Shown: one piece after another, positions 45,231 through 53,475 of the stretch | Layout of the letters: every line of letters begins with the position of its first letter | Numbering within the stretch: the stretch's first letter is position 1 | NCBI RefSeq assembly: GCF_031846185.1 | Contig: NZ_JAVRIF010000007.1 | Span: forward strand, 62,001-126,000 | Direction of reading: 5' to 3' | Length of the DNA stretch: 64,000 nt | Origin: Thalassotalea_H castellviae | GTDB taxonomy: Bacteria; Pseudomonadota; Gammaproteobacteria; Enterobacterales; Alteromonadaceae | Translations under genes and position numbers: made by a program | The notes under the pieces: model-generated | Database searches by the model: none | What the model saw: the letters and a program-made list of their open reading frames with translations, nothing else | Told to the model about the DNA's origin: nothing

Positions 45231-48200
45231 CTACAAGGTATTAAATATCACTTTAATATTGTTAAGTGCATCTTCGTATTCAATATCTTCAATAGAATCA
45301 GCGATATTTTTAGCAATAGTCTGATGTTTAGTATTTTTTGTTAACGATATTAACCTTGGTAATAAATCTTCTACTTCGGCATTTTCATCATTTATTAATT
45401 CTTTAATTTCAACAAGTAATGCTTTTAATTGACCATTGAAATATTCAACATTGGAAATTTCTGACTGTGTATCAACCTGATCTTCTTGTGTTATTTCATT
45501 CGTTACAGATGTTATCGCAATTAAAACATTATTTAATTCAATGCAGGTTGAAGCCATGATTAAATCAGCTGACTCAGGCTTGTTTTTTAATTGTGCTTCT
45601 AATTCTGTAGCTCGTTTCGTTAATGTTGTTGCTCCAATATAGTTTGCATTGGATTTTAATGAGTGAGCAACCCTAAAAGCTTCATCATAGTGTTTGCGTT
45701 GATATATCTCTCGTAAACTATCGACGGTATCGCTATAATTTTTAGTAAAATCTATAACTAATTGTTTGTAAATATGGGCTCTACCGCCCATAGCTTTAAT
45801 GGCATTATTGACGTCTAAAATAGTTAGCTTTGATAATTCAACAATAAAATTATCAGCACTGTTGTTGTGGATAGCATTATTTTCATTATGACTGTTTGAT
45901 AGCTTTGCATTTTCCAAAGACTTTATCTTCTTTTCAGCCCCTTGATTTTGCTTGTTTGACTCATTGACTAACCATTTTGACAGTAATAAAAACAGTGCAT
46001 TAGGATCGATAGGTTTAGTGAAATAATCATTCATACCAACATCAAGACATTTTTGTAATTCTTCTTGCATCGCATGTGCAGTCATCGCAATTATCGGTAA
46101 TTTAGCAAACTTTATTTGACGGCGAATTTCTTGTGTGGCGGTAATTCCATCCATTACAGGCATTTGTAAATCCATAAAAACAATGTCATATGTTTTTTCA
46201 GCTAATTTATCTAACGCTATTTTTCCGTTTTCTGCAATGTCAATTTTAGCGTGTGTTTCTTCTAAAAAGCCTAACACTACTTGTTGGTTTAATTCGTTAT
46301 CTTCCACCAATAATATATCAGCGTGAGATAAATCTAATAATCCATTTTGTAGCGTTTGAGATTGTTTATTAAGGTTATCTAATTTTAATGCATCCATCAT
46401 CGCGTTCAATAATACCGAGGCATCAACAGGTTTTTCTAAGTAGCCATTGATCCCCGCAGCTTGCGATAGCGAAATAGCATCGCTTTTATCGAACGCTGTG
46501 ACCATTAATACTGCCGGTAAACTTTGTTGCTGAATATTTTGATTAATAGCATGGGCAAGCTCAATACCGTCCATTTTTGGCATGCGCCAATCGGTGATCA
46601 CTAAGTCGAAAGGTTGCTCTAAAATCACGGCACTATTAATGAATTCTAAGGCGGATTCTGCATCATTAGCTGTGGTAATTTTACAGCCAAATTGTTCGAG
46701 TAAATCTACAATGACATTTAAACATAGAGGATTGTCATCTACGACTAATACATTAACGCCTTCAATCATCACACTGTTGGCTTTAATTAATTCACTTTGT
46801 TCCACTTCTTCAAAATTAACCGTAAAGCCAAAAGTGCTTCCTTGGCCTAATTCACTTTTTACCCAAATATCACCATTCATTAATTCAGTAAGTTGTTTAC
46901 AAATTGAAAGCCCTAAACCGGTTCCGCCAAATTTACGCGTGATAGTGTCATCTGCTTGGTTGAATGACTGAAATAGGTGTTCGATTGAGTCTTCACTTAA
47001 ACCAATACCAGTATCGGCAACATTAAATTCTATTTTATTTGGATCTTGTTCGTTTAATTTTACTTCAATTAACACGTGTCCTTTTTCAGTAAACTTAACG
47101 GCATTGGTTACTAAATTGACTAATATTTGTTGCAAACGTATCGGGTCAGATTTAATTTGTTTTGGCAGATTTGGTGCGGTTTTAACAATTAACTCTAAAC
47201 CTTTGCTATGTGCTTTTAAAGCACAAATGTTGGCGGTTTTTTTCAATAAACCTTCAATATTCATCACCACAGATTCTATGGTCATTTTGCCGGCTTCAAT
47301 TTTAGAGAAATCCAAAATATCATTGATTAAGCCGAGAAGGGCTTGAGAAGCATCTTGAGTTTTTTGTACTAAATCTTTTTGATGATTATCGAGTTTAGTT
47401 TTTAACGTTAAATGACTTAATCCTATAATGGCGTTCATCGGCGTACGAATTTCATGACTCATTTTCGCTAAAAATTCACTTTTCGCTTTTGTTGCTTTTT
47501 CTAGCTCTGAGGTACGATTTGCTACTTGAAATTCTAAATTTCGATTAATGTCGAGTAAGCTTAAATGGTTTTCTACCCGCGAGAGTAGTTCATGCTTTGA
47601 AATTGGTTTACTTAAATAGTCATTACCACCAACAGCAAAACTTTCAACTAGGTCAATGACTTGGTTTTTGGCGGTTAAAAATATGACGGGAAGTTCGTTA
47701 ACGGAAAACGATTTTCGTAATGTTTTACACACTTCATAACCAGACATTTGCGGCATCATCACATCAAGCAAAATTAAATCATATGGTCGTGTTTCTGCTG
47801 AGCTGCTTTGTTGAGCCTGTTGTTCAGCGGCTTGGTCAATCATTGCTAGTGCTTGGCTGCCACTCGAGGCTTCAGAAAGTTGATAACCTAAAAGGTTTAG
47901 ATGGTTCAACAAAACCTGTCTGTTAATAGGGTCATCATCAACGACTAAGATATGAAATTTTTGATGATCAATCGTAACTTCTTTATCTTGATTAAGTTCC
48001 TGCTCGCTTACAGTGATGTACTCAATTTCACTGTCTAAATGTTGTAAGCGATTCAGCTTTTGTTGGTTTGCTGATTTAACTACGTTAGTAACATCGGTAA
48101 TTTGGTCGGCATTTATCGGTAAAGTAAAGGTAAAACAACTACCTTTATTTTCAGTTGAAGTAACAGATATTGAGCCATCATGTAATTCAACCAATTGTTT

Positions 48201-51200
48201 GGTAACGGCTAAACCTAAGCCAGTACCACTTTGATGACGTTGGCTATGACCTTGTAATTGTTCAAATGAATTAAATATTACCGATAACTTATCTTGCGCA
48301 ATTCCGATACCGGTATCAGTCACCGAAATTTTGATATGCTTGCCACTTAATTCTGCATCAACAGTTACTTCACCTTGTTCAGTAAATTTAATGGCGTTAC
48401 CTATCAGGTTATACAGAATTTGCTCTAATCGATTTTCATCAGCATTGACTAGCGGCAATGTATTGACAACGTTATTTTTTAAGACGATTGGTTTGTCACC
48501 AATTAAAGGGGTTGATACGGTTAATACCACATCGGTTAAACTGTGTAGTTCAACCCCACTAGTATTGAGTTTAAGGTTTTGATTTTTCATTTTTGAAAAA
48601 TCAAGAATGTCATTCACTAGGTGCGATAGTCGTTTACCACTAGCCACAATCATTGCTAAATTTTTATTGGCATTTTCAGGTAATTGACCAGCAACGCCAT
48701 CAATTAAAGACTCTGCTAAACCTATTATGCCATTTAACGGCGTACGTAGCTCATGGGAGGTATTGGCTAAAAATTCGTCCTTTAATTTATCGGCGCGGGT
48801 TAACCGCACATTGATGGCTTGTTCTTTTAAACGTTGATAGTTTTGGCGATACAAAATATAACCAATTAATCCAACAAATAAGCATAGATATATCGAATAA
48901 GCCCACCAAGTTTGCCAAAGTGGTGGTAACACGTGTACGGTTAATGACTTGCCTTGTTCATTCCAATATCCGTCACCATTACTTGCTTTTACTTTTAAAA
49001 TATAATGACCTGCGGGCAAATTGGTATAGGTAGCACGACGGTTTTTAGCGTCAGTATAAATCCATTCATCATCAAAGCCCTGTAACATATAAGCATACTG
49101 ATTATTCATTGGCTCTGAAAAGTGAAGGGCAGCAAACTCAAATGAAACCAGTTTTTCGTTGTAGGTCAACGTTAACTCTTCAAGTTCATTAATCACCGAG
49201 TCAATTGTGAAGGTATCTTTATTGGTTTTGTTTTGTGATAAAACGACTGGCTCGTTATGTACAAGAAAGTCAGTCAAAACCACTTTCGGCGGGGTAGTAT
49301 CATCGACAATATTTTCAGGATAAAAATGGTTGTAACCGTTTACACCTCCAAAAAACAATTCGCCTGATTTGCTTTTGTAAGCAGAAAAGGAAGCAAACTC
49401 CTTTGATTGAATGCCGTCACTTTCGTCGTAATTTTTAAAGGTTTCATTTGCCGGATCAAATTTTGATAATCCATTATTGGTACTGAGCCATAAAAAACCT
49501 TGATTATCTTCTAATATGGTATAGATCACATCATTTGGTAAGCCATCTTTTTCTTTATAAACGGTAAACGTTTCGGTTTTTGGGTCGAATTTATTGAGTC
49601 CTGAAAAAGTTCCTATCCAAAGGATATTGTTTTTATCTTCATGAATATCAACAATAAAATTACTGGATATTGTATTTTTATTGTCTTTATTAAATTTATA
49701 ATGAGTAAATTGTTTAGATTCAAGGTTATATTTATTTAATCCCCCATTTTGTGTGCCAATCCACAAATTACTTTCCATATCTTGATATATGGCCCAGATG
49801 TTGTCATCTGATAATGAGTTTTCATTTTGAGGATCATGTTTAAAATGTTGAAAAGTGTTTTCTTGAATATCAAAGCGATTTAATCCGCCTCCCCAGGTCC
49901 CTAACCATAAGGTATTTTCATCTTGTTGGATAATATCTAAAACGGCTGGGTGGCTTATACTGTTGGGGTTATCCGCTTGATGGTTAAAATGTGCAAAAGT
50001 ATGGTTTTTTATGTCGAGAAGTTCTAAGCCAGCATTAACTGTTCCAATCCAAACGCCATTGTTTTCATCTAACAAAAGTTTAGCAATACCATTTGAGCTA
50101 ATACTGTTAGGGTTAATTGGTTGATGTTTGAAATGGGTATATGTACCATTTTTTTTGTTAAATAAGTTTAACCCAGCATCATAAGTACTTAATAAAAATG
50201 TATCATCAGGTAGCGACGCAAATCCCATCACCGTATTGCTGCTTAATGAGTTTTTGTTGCCTTTTTCCTGATTGATATGATTAAATTGCTCATTATTTAA
50301 TTCATATTTATCCAAACCATAAACATAATTGCCAATCCAAATGTTGCTTGATTTATCAGCAATAATGGCTGTAATTTGATTATGACCTAAGCTGTTTGGG
50401 TTGGCATCATTGGCTTGAATTAACTGAAAATCATCAGTGATTAGATTATATCTAATCACTCCTTTTGTTTGTGTTCCTACCCAAAGTTCATCGTTAGTAA
50501 ATAAAAAGCTATTGATGTGCTTATAGGTAAATAAATTTAATCGTTCATCATTGTTGAGCATTAAATTGTTGTTTAAATCGTATAAAAGAATGCCACTTTT
50601 TGTTCCTATCCACAATTTTTGATCATGAATGGCTAGCGTATTAATATTGTTATTATTGATGATAGGAGTAGCTTGAAGTGTTGTTAGGTTTAATTTTAAC
50701 AGTCCTTCGTTTTTTGTCGCGACCCATAAGTTATTTTGTTGATCAATTTGTAATGCTAAAATGGTTGAATTAGGGAAGTAGCGTGTAAAATTAGTTCCAT
50801 CAAAGCGATTTAATCCTTTCTCCGTGCCAATCCACATGGTCGCTTGATAGTCAAGAACCATGCTATTGATCACATTGTTACTTAAACTATTGTGATCAGA
50901 TGGACTATGGTTATAGGTGATAAAATCATTCGTTTTTCTATTAAAACGGTTCAAGCCAGATATTGTACCAACCCAAATATTATGGAATTCATCTTCAAGT
51001 AAAGACTTAATGTGGCTATTTGACAGAGTATTCGTTATTTCAGAATCACTTTTGTAAACAGTGAAGTTATAACCATCAAATCGATTCAAACCATCTCCTG
51101 TACCAACCCACAAAAAACCTTGTTCATCTATGAGCATTGTTTGTACTGATGCTTGAGATAATCCTTGGTCTCTATCGTAGTGTTCAACATAAAAATCTTT

Positions 51201-51266
51201 TGCGAATAAAGGCATTACAAATAAATTTAGACAGAGTATTGCGAATAGCATTAATTTTAAGTGCAT
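45231..51266 (-). CDS. Giant propeller hybrid histidine kinase with two kinase cores, three receivers and an HPt
   Basis: A 2011-residue inner-membrane sensor. Order: signal peptide (MHLKLMLFAILCLN...), about 700 residues of repeated beta-propeller units (xxWIGT and GLNRFD motifs), a Y_Y_Y domain, a membrane helix (about 790-810), HisKA/HATPase 1 (FLANTSHELRTPLNGIIGL, about 830), receiver 1 (LILLDVMMPQMSG), HisKA/HATPase 2 (FLAKMSHEIRTPMNAIIGL, about 1270), receiver 2 (VITDWRMPKMDG), receiver 3 (IVFMDLQMPVMDG) and an HPt domain (VAHSLKSNANYIG). The start at 51266 gives the signal peptide and has AAAGG upstream. It likely signals to the REC-GGDEF protein downstream. Confidence 0.92.
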   Translation of the reverse strand: MHLKLMLFAILCLNLFVMPLFAKDFYVEHYDRDQGLSQASVQTMLIDEQGFLWVGTGDGLNRFDGYNFTVYKSDSEITNTLSNSHIKSLLEDEFHNIWVGTISGLNRFNRKTNDFITYNHSPSDHNSLSNNVINSMVLDYQATMWIGTEKGLNRFDGTNFTRYFPNSTILALQIDQQNNLWVATKNEGLLKLNLTTLQATPIINNNNINTLAIHDQKLWIGTKSGILLYDLNNNLMLNNDERLNLFTYKHINSFLFTNDELWVGTQTKGVIRYNLITDDFQLIQANDANPNSLGHNQITAIIADKSSNIWIGNYVYGLDKYELNNEQFNHINQEKGNKNSLSSNTVMGFASLPDDTFLLSTYDAGLNLFNKKNGTYTHFKHQPINPNSISSNGIAKLLLDENNGVWIGTVNAGLELLDIKNHTFAHFNHQADNPNSISHPAVLDIIQQDENTLWLGTWGGGLNRFDIQENTFQHFKHDPQNENSLSDDNIWAIYQDMESNLWIGTQNGGLNKYNLESKQFTHYKFNKDNKNTISSNFIVDIHEDKNNILWIGTFSGLNKFDPKTETFTVYKEKDGLPNDVIYTILEDNQGFLWLSTNNGLSKFDPANETFKNYDESDGIQSKEFASFSAYKSKSGELFFGGVNGYNHFYPENIVDDTTPPKVVLTDFLVHNEPVVLSQNKTNKDTFTIDSVINELEELTLTYNEKLVSFEFAALHFSEPMNNQYAYMLQGFDDEWIYTDAKNRRATYTNLPAGHYILKVKASNGDGYWNEQGKSLTVHVLPPLWQTWWAYSIYLCLFVGLIGYILYRQNYQRLKEQAINVRLTRADKLKDEFLANTSHELRTPLNGIIGLAESLIDGVAGQLPENANKNLAMIVASGKRLSHLVNDILDFSKMKNQNLKLNTSGVELHSLTDVVLTVSTPLIGDKPIVLKNNVVNTLPLVNADENRLEQILYNLIGNAIKFTEQGEVTVDAELSGKHIKISVTDTGIGIAQDKLSVIFNSFEQLQGHSQRHQSGTGLGLAVTKQLVELHDGSISVTSTENKGSCFTFTLPINADQITDVTNVVKSANQQKLNRLQHLDSEIEYITVSEQELNQDKEVTIDHQKFHILVVDDDPINRQVLLNHLNLLGYQLSEASSGSQALAMIDQAAEQQAQQSSSAETRPYDLILLDVMMPQMSGYEVCKTLRKSFSVNELPVIFLTAKNQVIDLVESFAVGGNDYLSKPISKHELLSRVENHLSLLDINRNLEFQVANRTSELEKATKAKSEFLAKMSHEIRTPMNAIIGLSHLTLKTKLDNHQKDLVQKTQDASQALLGLINDILDFSKIEAGKMTIESVVMNIEGLLKKTANICALKAHSKGLELIVKTAPNLPKQIKSDPIRLQQILVNLVTNAVKFTEKGHVLIEVKLNEQDPNKIEFNVADTGIGLSEDSIEHLFQSFNQADDTITRKFGGTGLGLSICKQLTELMNGDIWVKSELGQGSTFGFTVNFEEVEQSELIKANSVMIEGVNVLVVDDNPLCLNVIVDLLEQFGCKITTANDAESALEFINSAVILEQPFDLVITDWRMPKMDGIELAHAINQNIQQQSLPAVLMVTAFDKSDAISLSQAAGINGYLEKPVDASVLLNAMMDALKLDNLNKQSQTLQNGLLDLSHADILLVEDNELNQQVVLGFLEETHAKIDIAENGKIALDKLAEKTYDIVFMDLQMPVMDGITATQEIRRQIKFAKLPIIAMTAHAMQEELQKCLDVGMNDYFTKPIDPNALFLLLSKWLVNESNKQNQGAEKKIKSLENAKLSNSHNENNAIHNNSADNFIVELSKLTILDVNNAIKAMGGRAHIYKQLVIDFTKNYSDTVDSLREIYQRKHYDEAFRVAHSLKSNANYIGATTLTKRATELEAQLKNKPESADLIMASTCIELNNVLIAITSVTNEITQEDQVDTQSEISNVEYFNGQLKALLVEIKELINDENAEVEDLLPRLISLTKNTKHQTIAKNIADSIEDIEYEDALNNIKVIFNTL

Positions 51267-51378
51267 TGAACAGCCTTTCGGTTTTAATCTAATTAGTGAG
51301 TTAGCTACCAAGCGTAGCTTAAAGTTAATCCTATATTTCGACAAGTTATTATTTAAGCAACACATAATTAATAAACAC

Positions 51379-51408
51379 TTGACATTATTTTAATATAAAA
51401 ACTATTCT
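51379..51408 (+). promoter_or_regulatory. Candidate sigma-70 promoter of the peptide operon
   Basis: A perfect -35 TTGACA (51379-51384) and a -10-like TATTCT (51403-51408) with an 18-bp spacer, about 90 bp before the small peptide gene, in the divergent region with the giant kinase gene. Confidence 0.4.
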
Positions 51409-51498
51409 GTATCGGTTGTTTAAATCATCGTTATTTTTAATTAACTTATTTAAAGCAACTGGTTATAAATCATTTATTTAATTTTCTAAGGAAAGCAC

Positions 51499-51681
51499 AT
51501 GTCAAATAATAAAAGCAATACTGAACATTTACATGAGGAAGGCGTAGTAAATAAGGCTGAACTAAGTGATGAGCATATCAATGCAATAGATAGTTTATCA
51601 GCAGAAGAAATCGAACAAATAAAATCTATCCATAAAAATGTAAATAAAGATAATGATAATCCTGTAGGCATTTTCTTTTAA
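51499..51681 (+). CDS. Candidate RiPP precursor peptide, 60 residues
   Basis: A 60-residue hydrophilic peptide: acidic helical N-terminal part (LSDEHINAIDSLSAEEIEQI), then a Lys/Asn/Asp-rich stretch and a hydrophobic end NPVGIFF. AAGGA lies at the right distance before the ATG, and its stop overlaps the start of the next gene (TAATG), so it is a real translated gene. The next genes encode a diiron-oxidase-like enzyme, a C1 peptidase and a RiPP-type radical SAM enzyme. I infer a leader peptide with the modified core at the C-terminus. It matches no precursor family I can name. Confidence 0.72.
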   Translation: MSNNKSNTEHLHEEGVVNKAELSDEHINAIDSLSAEEIEQIKSIHKNVNKDNDNPVGIFF

Positions 51682-52382
51682 TGTTTGAAAAAAAACTACA
51701 ATTAAGTCACTTTGAGCGTTTGCAAAATAGTATTAAACTATTTAAATCAAGGTGCTCTTTAGTTAGCGAAAAAAGCTTACAGTTAGCTTGTTTTCCTGAA
51801 GTGGTGAGAGAACAAGCTTATATTAATTACTGTGTTTCAAGCTCTACAATCCCATTGCTCACAGAAACTATTCGTTGTGCTAAGTTGTTACCTCATGATC
51901 CTATCGCAAAATTGTTAATTCCGTATATGGAAAAGCATATACCAGAAGAACAAGGGCACGATCGTATTGCATTAGAGGACTTTATCCGATTAGGAGGTAC
52001 TAAAGAGCAAGCACTTGAAAGAATTCCCCCTGGGAATATCTCTGCTCTTTTAGGTTCTCAATATCATCTGATTCGACATCATCCTGTCGCGTTTATGGGG
52101 TATTTATGTGCCACGGAAGTTAATCACCCTACCGTAGAATACGTAGAAAATTTAATTAACATTTCTGGGAAACCACGTGAGTGTTTTACCGCAATGTTAC
52201 TGCATGCTACGGTTGATATTGGACATAAAGAAGACATTATTACTACCTTAAATTCATTACCACTGACTGAAGAACATTATAAAATTATTGAGATGAGTGC
52301 ATTTCAGTCTTATCGTTATATTGCGTTAGTAATGGAAGATGTTTGTAAAGTGGCACCGGTTAATAATAAAGCTACAGCATAG
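51681..52382 (+). CDS. Heme-oxygenase-like iron-containing oxidase (HDO/TenA-PqqC fold)
   Basis: A 233-residue all-helical protein of the iron-containing redox enzyme family. The expected metal ligands are all present: EEQGH (Glu89/Glu90, His93), ATE (Glu146) and HATVDIGH (His175, Asp179, His182), with Glu62 as a further candidate. Members use O2 at a diiron centre for hydroxylation, desaturation, decarboxylation or C-C cleavage. Coupled by a 1-base overlap to the peptide gene, so the peptide is its probable substrate or partner. The exact reaction cannot be read from sequence. Confidence 0.85.
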   Translation: MFEKKLQLSHFERLQNSIKLFKSRCSLVSEKSLQLACFPEVVREQAYINYCVSSSTIPLLTETIRCAKLLPHDPIAKLLIPYMEKHIPEEQGHDRIALEDFIRLGGTKEQALERIPPGNISALLGSQYHLIRHHPVAFMGYLCATEVNHPTVEYVENLINISGKPRECFTAMLLHATVDIGHKEDIITTLNSLPLTEEHYKIIEMSAFQSYRYIALVMEDVCKVAPVNNKATA

Positions 52383-52396
52383 TTTACTTATGATTT

Positions 52397-52424
52397 AAAA
52401 AGAGCATTTTATGCTCTTTTTTTT
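52397..52424 (+). terminator. Terminator between oxidase and C1 peptidase genes
   Basis: AAAAGAGCAT and ATGCTCTTTT pair over 10 bp with a TTTT loop, followed by four more T. It lies 15 bp after the oxidase stop and 16 bp before the peptidase start, so the peptidase is expressed by read-through or from elsewhere. Confidence 0.8.
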
Positions 52425-52440
52425 GGGGTAAATTTAAACA

Positions 52441-53418
52441 ATGGATAAACATAACATGGAAATAGTCCATCAAAGAACGTTATTGCCTGATCCTCATGAC
52501 GATAGAGATCATAATTTTTGTGATATTCATGGCGCTAAATCTTCTTATTTTTGTGATATAGATTGTCAGAATAAAGTAAAAGAAGAAATCGCCTCATACA
52601 CTTTAAATAAAGTTGATTTAAGGTCACAACTTACTTCAGAAATTATTAATCAAGGTTTGTTAAATTCATGTTCTGCCTGTGCCATTGCGGTTGCATCAGA
52701 GTTATATTTAATAAAAAAAAGCCAACCCTTTATCGATGAAAATGCCAGCAATATCGATGCCTCACAAATGTTTGTTTATTACAATGAACGTGTATTGGAA
52801 GATAAAGTTGATATTAATGCACCTGTTTATATCCGCAATGGCATTAAGTCTTTATTTAAACACGGTATTTGTTCTGAAAAATCTTGGCCATATCCTGAAA
52901 TGATGTTACCAGAAAGTTTAAAAACTGTTGTAGCAAATGGTTCAATGGCAGAAATACAACAAGAATTATCTCGTGTGATGACAGAGCATCAAGCAGATAT
53001 TCAAGCGGCAATTAAAGAAAAACCTTCTAAAGCGGCAATCACGCAAGCAAAAAAACACATTATAAATCGCTATTGTAAACTGAACGAAGAAGATGATTTA
53101 ACTGAATTAAGGTTAGCGTTATCAAAAGGTTTACCGGTTATATTTGGCATGAACGTGCCGAAAAGTTTTTATGCCATTGGTGAAGATGGTGTAATGACTA
53201 TGCCTTGTCCTACTGAGGCGCGACTTGGCGGACACGCTTTACTCGCGGTAGGTTATGATGACGACAAAAAAGTGTTTATCGTGAGAAACTCTTGGGGGGA
53301 TGAGTTTGGTGATAAAGGTTATTGCTATATGCCGTATGAATTTTTCACTAGTGGCTATCCTTTAAATGGTAAAACACAAGAAAATACTTTTAGTTATTGG
53401 TGTTTAACTCATGATTAG
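52441..53418 (+). CDS. Papain-like C1 family peptidase
   Basis: A 325-residue cysteine peptidase of the papain family without a signal peptide, so probably cytoplasmic. The triad is complete: Cys77 in NQGLLNSCSACAIA, His265 in GGHALLAVGYD and Asn283 in VRNSWGDEFG. A roughly 60-residue N-terminal part carries a Cys/His-rich segment (HNFCDIHGAKSSYFCDIDC) that could bind metal. About 80 residues of helical insertion lie in the middle. In this context the likely job is removal of the leader from the modified peptide. The weak ribosome-binding site before ATG 52441 leaves ATG 52456 as an alternative. Confidence 0.85.
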   Translation: MDKHNMEIVHQRTLLPDPHDDRDHNFCDIHGAKSSYFCDIDCQNKVKEEIASYTLNKVDLRSQLTSEIINQGLLNSCSACAIAVASELYLIKKSQPFIDENASNIDASQMFVYYNERVLEDKVDINAPVYIRNGIKSLFKHGICSEKSWPYPEMMLPESLKTVVANGSMAEIQQELSRVMTEHQADIQAAIKEKPSKAAITQAKKHIINRYCKLNEEDDLTELRLALSKGLPVIFGMNVPKSFYAIGEDGVMTMPCPTEARLGGHALLAVGYDDDKKVFIVRNSWGDEFGDKGYCYMPYEFFTSGYPLNGKTQENTFSYWCLTHD

Positions 53419-53475
53419 CATATACAAAATTGCTGAGTGAAAGATTTTCTCAGTATAACCTTTAAAATTATAAGA

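Noticed and set aside
48331..48582. Plus-strand frames opposite the giant kinase gene (for example 83 codons here)
   Set aside because: All are antisense shadows of one continuous 2011-codon frame with clear domains.
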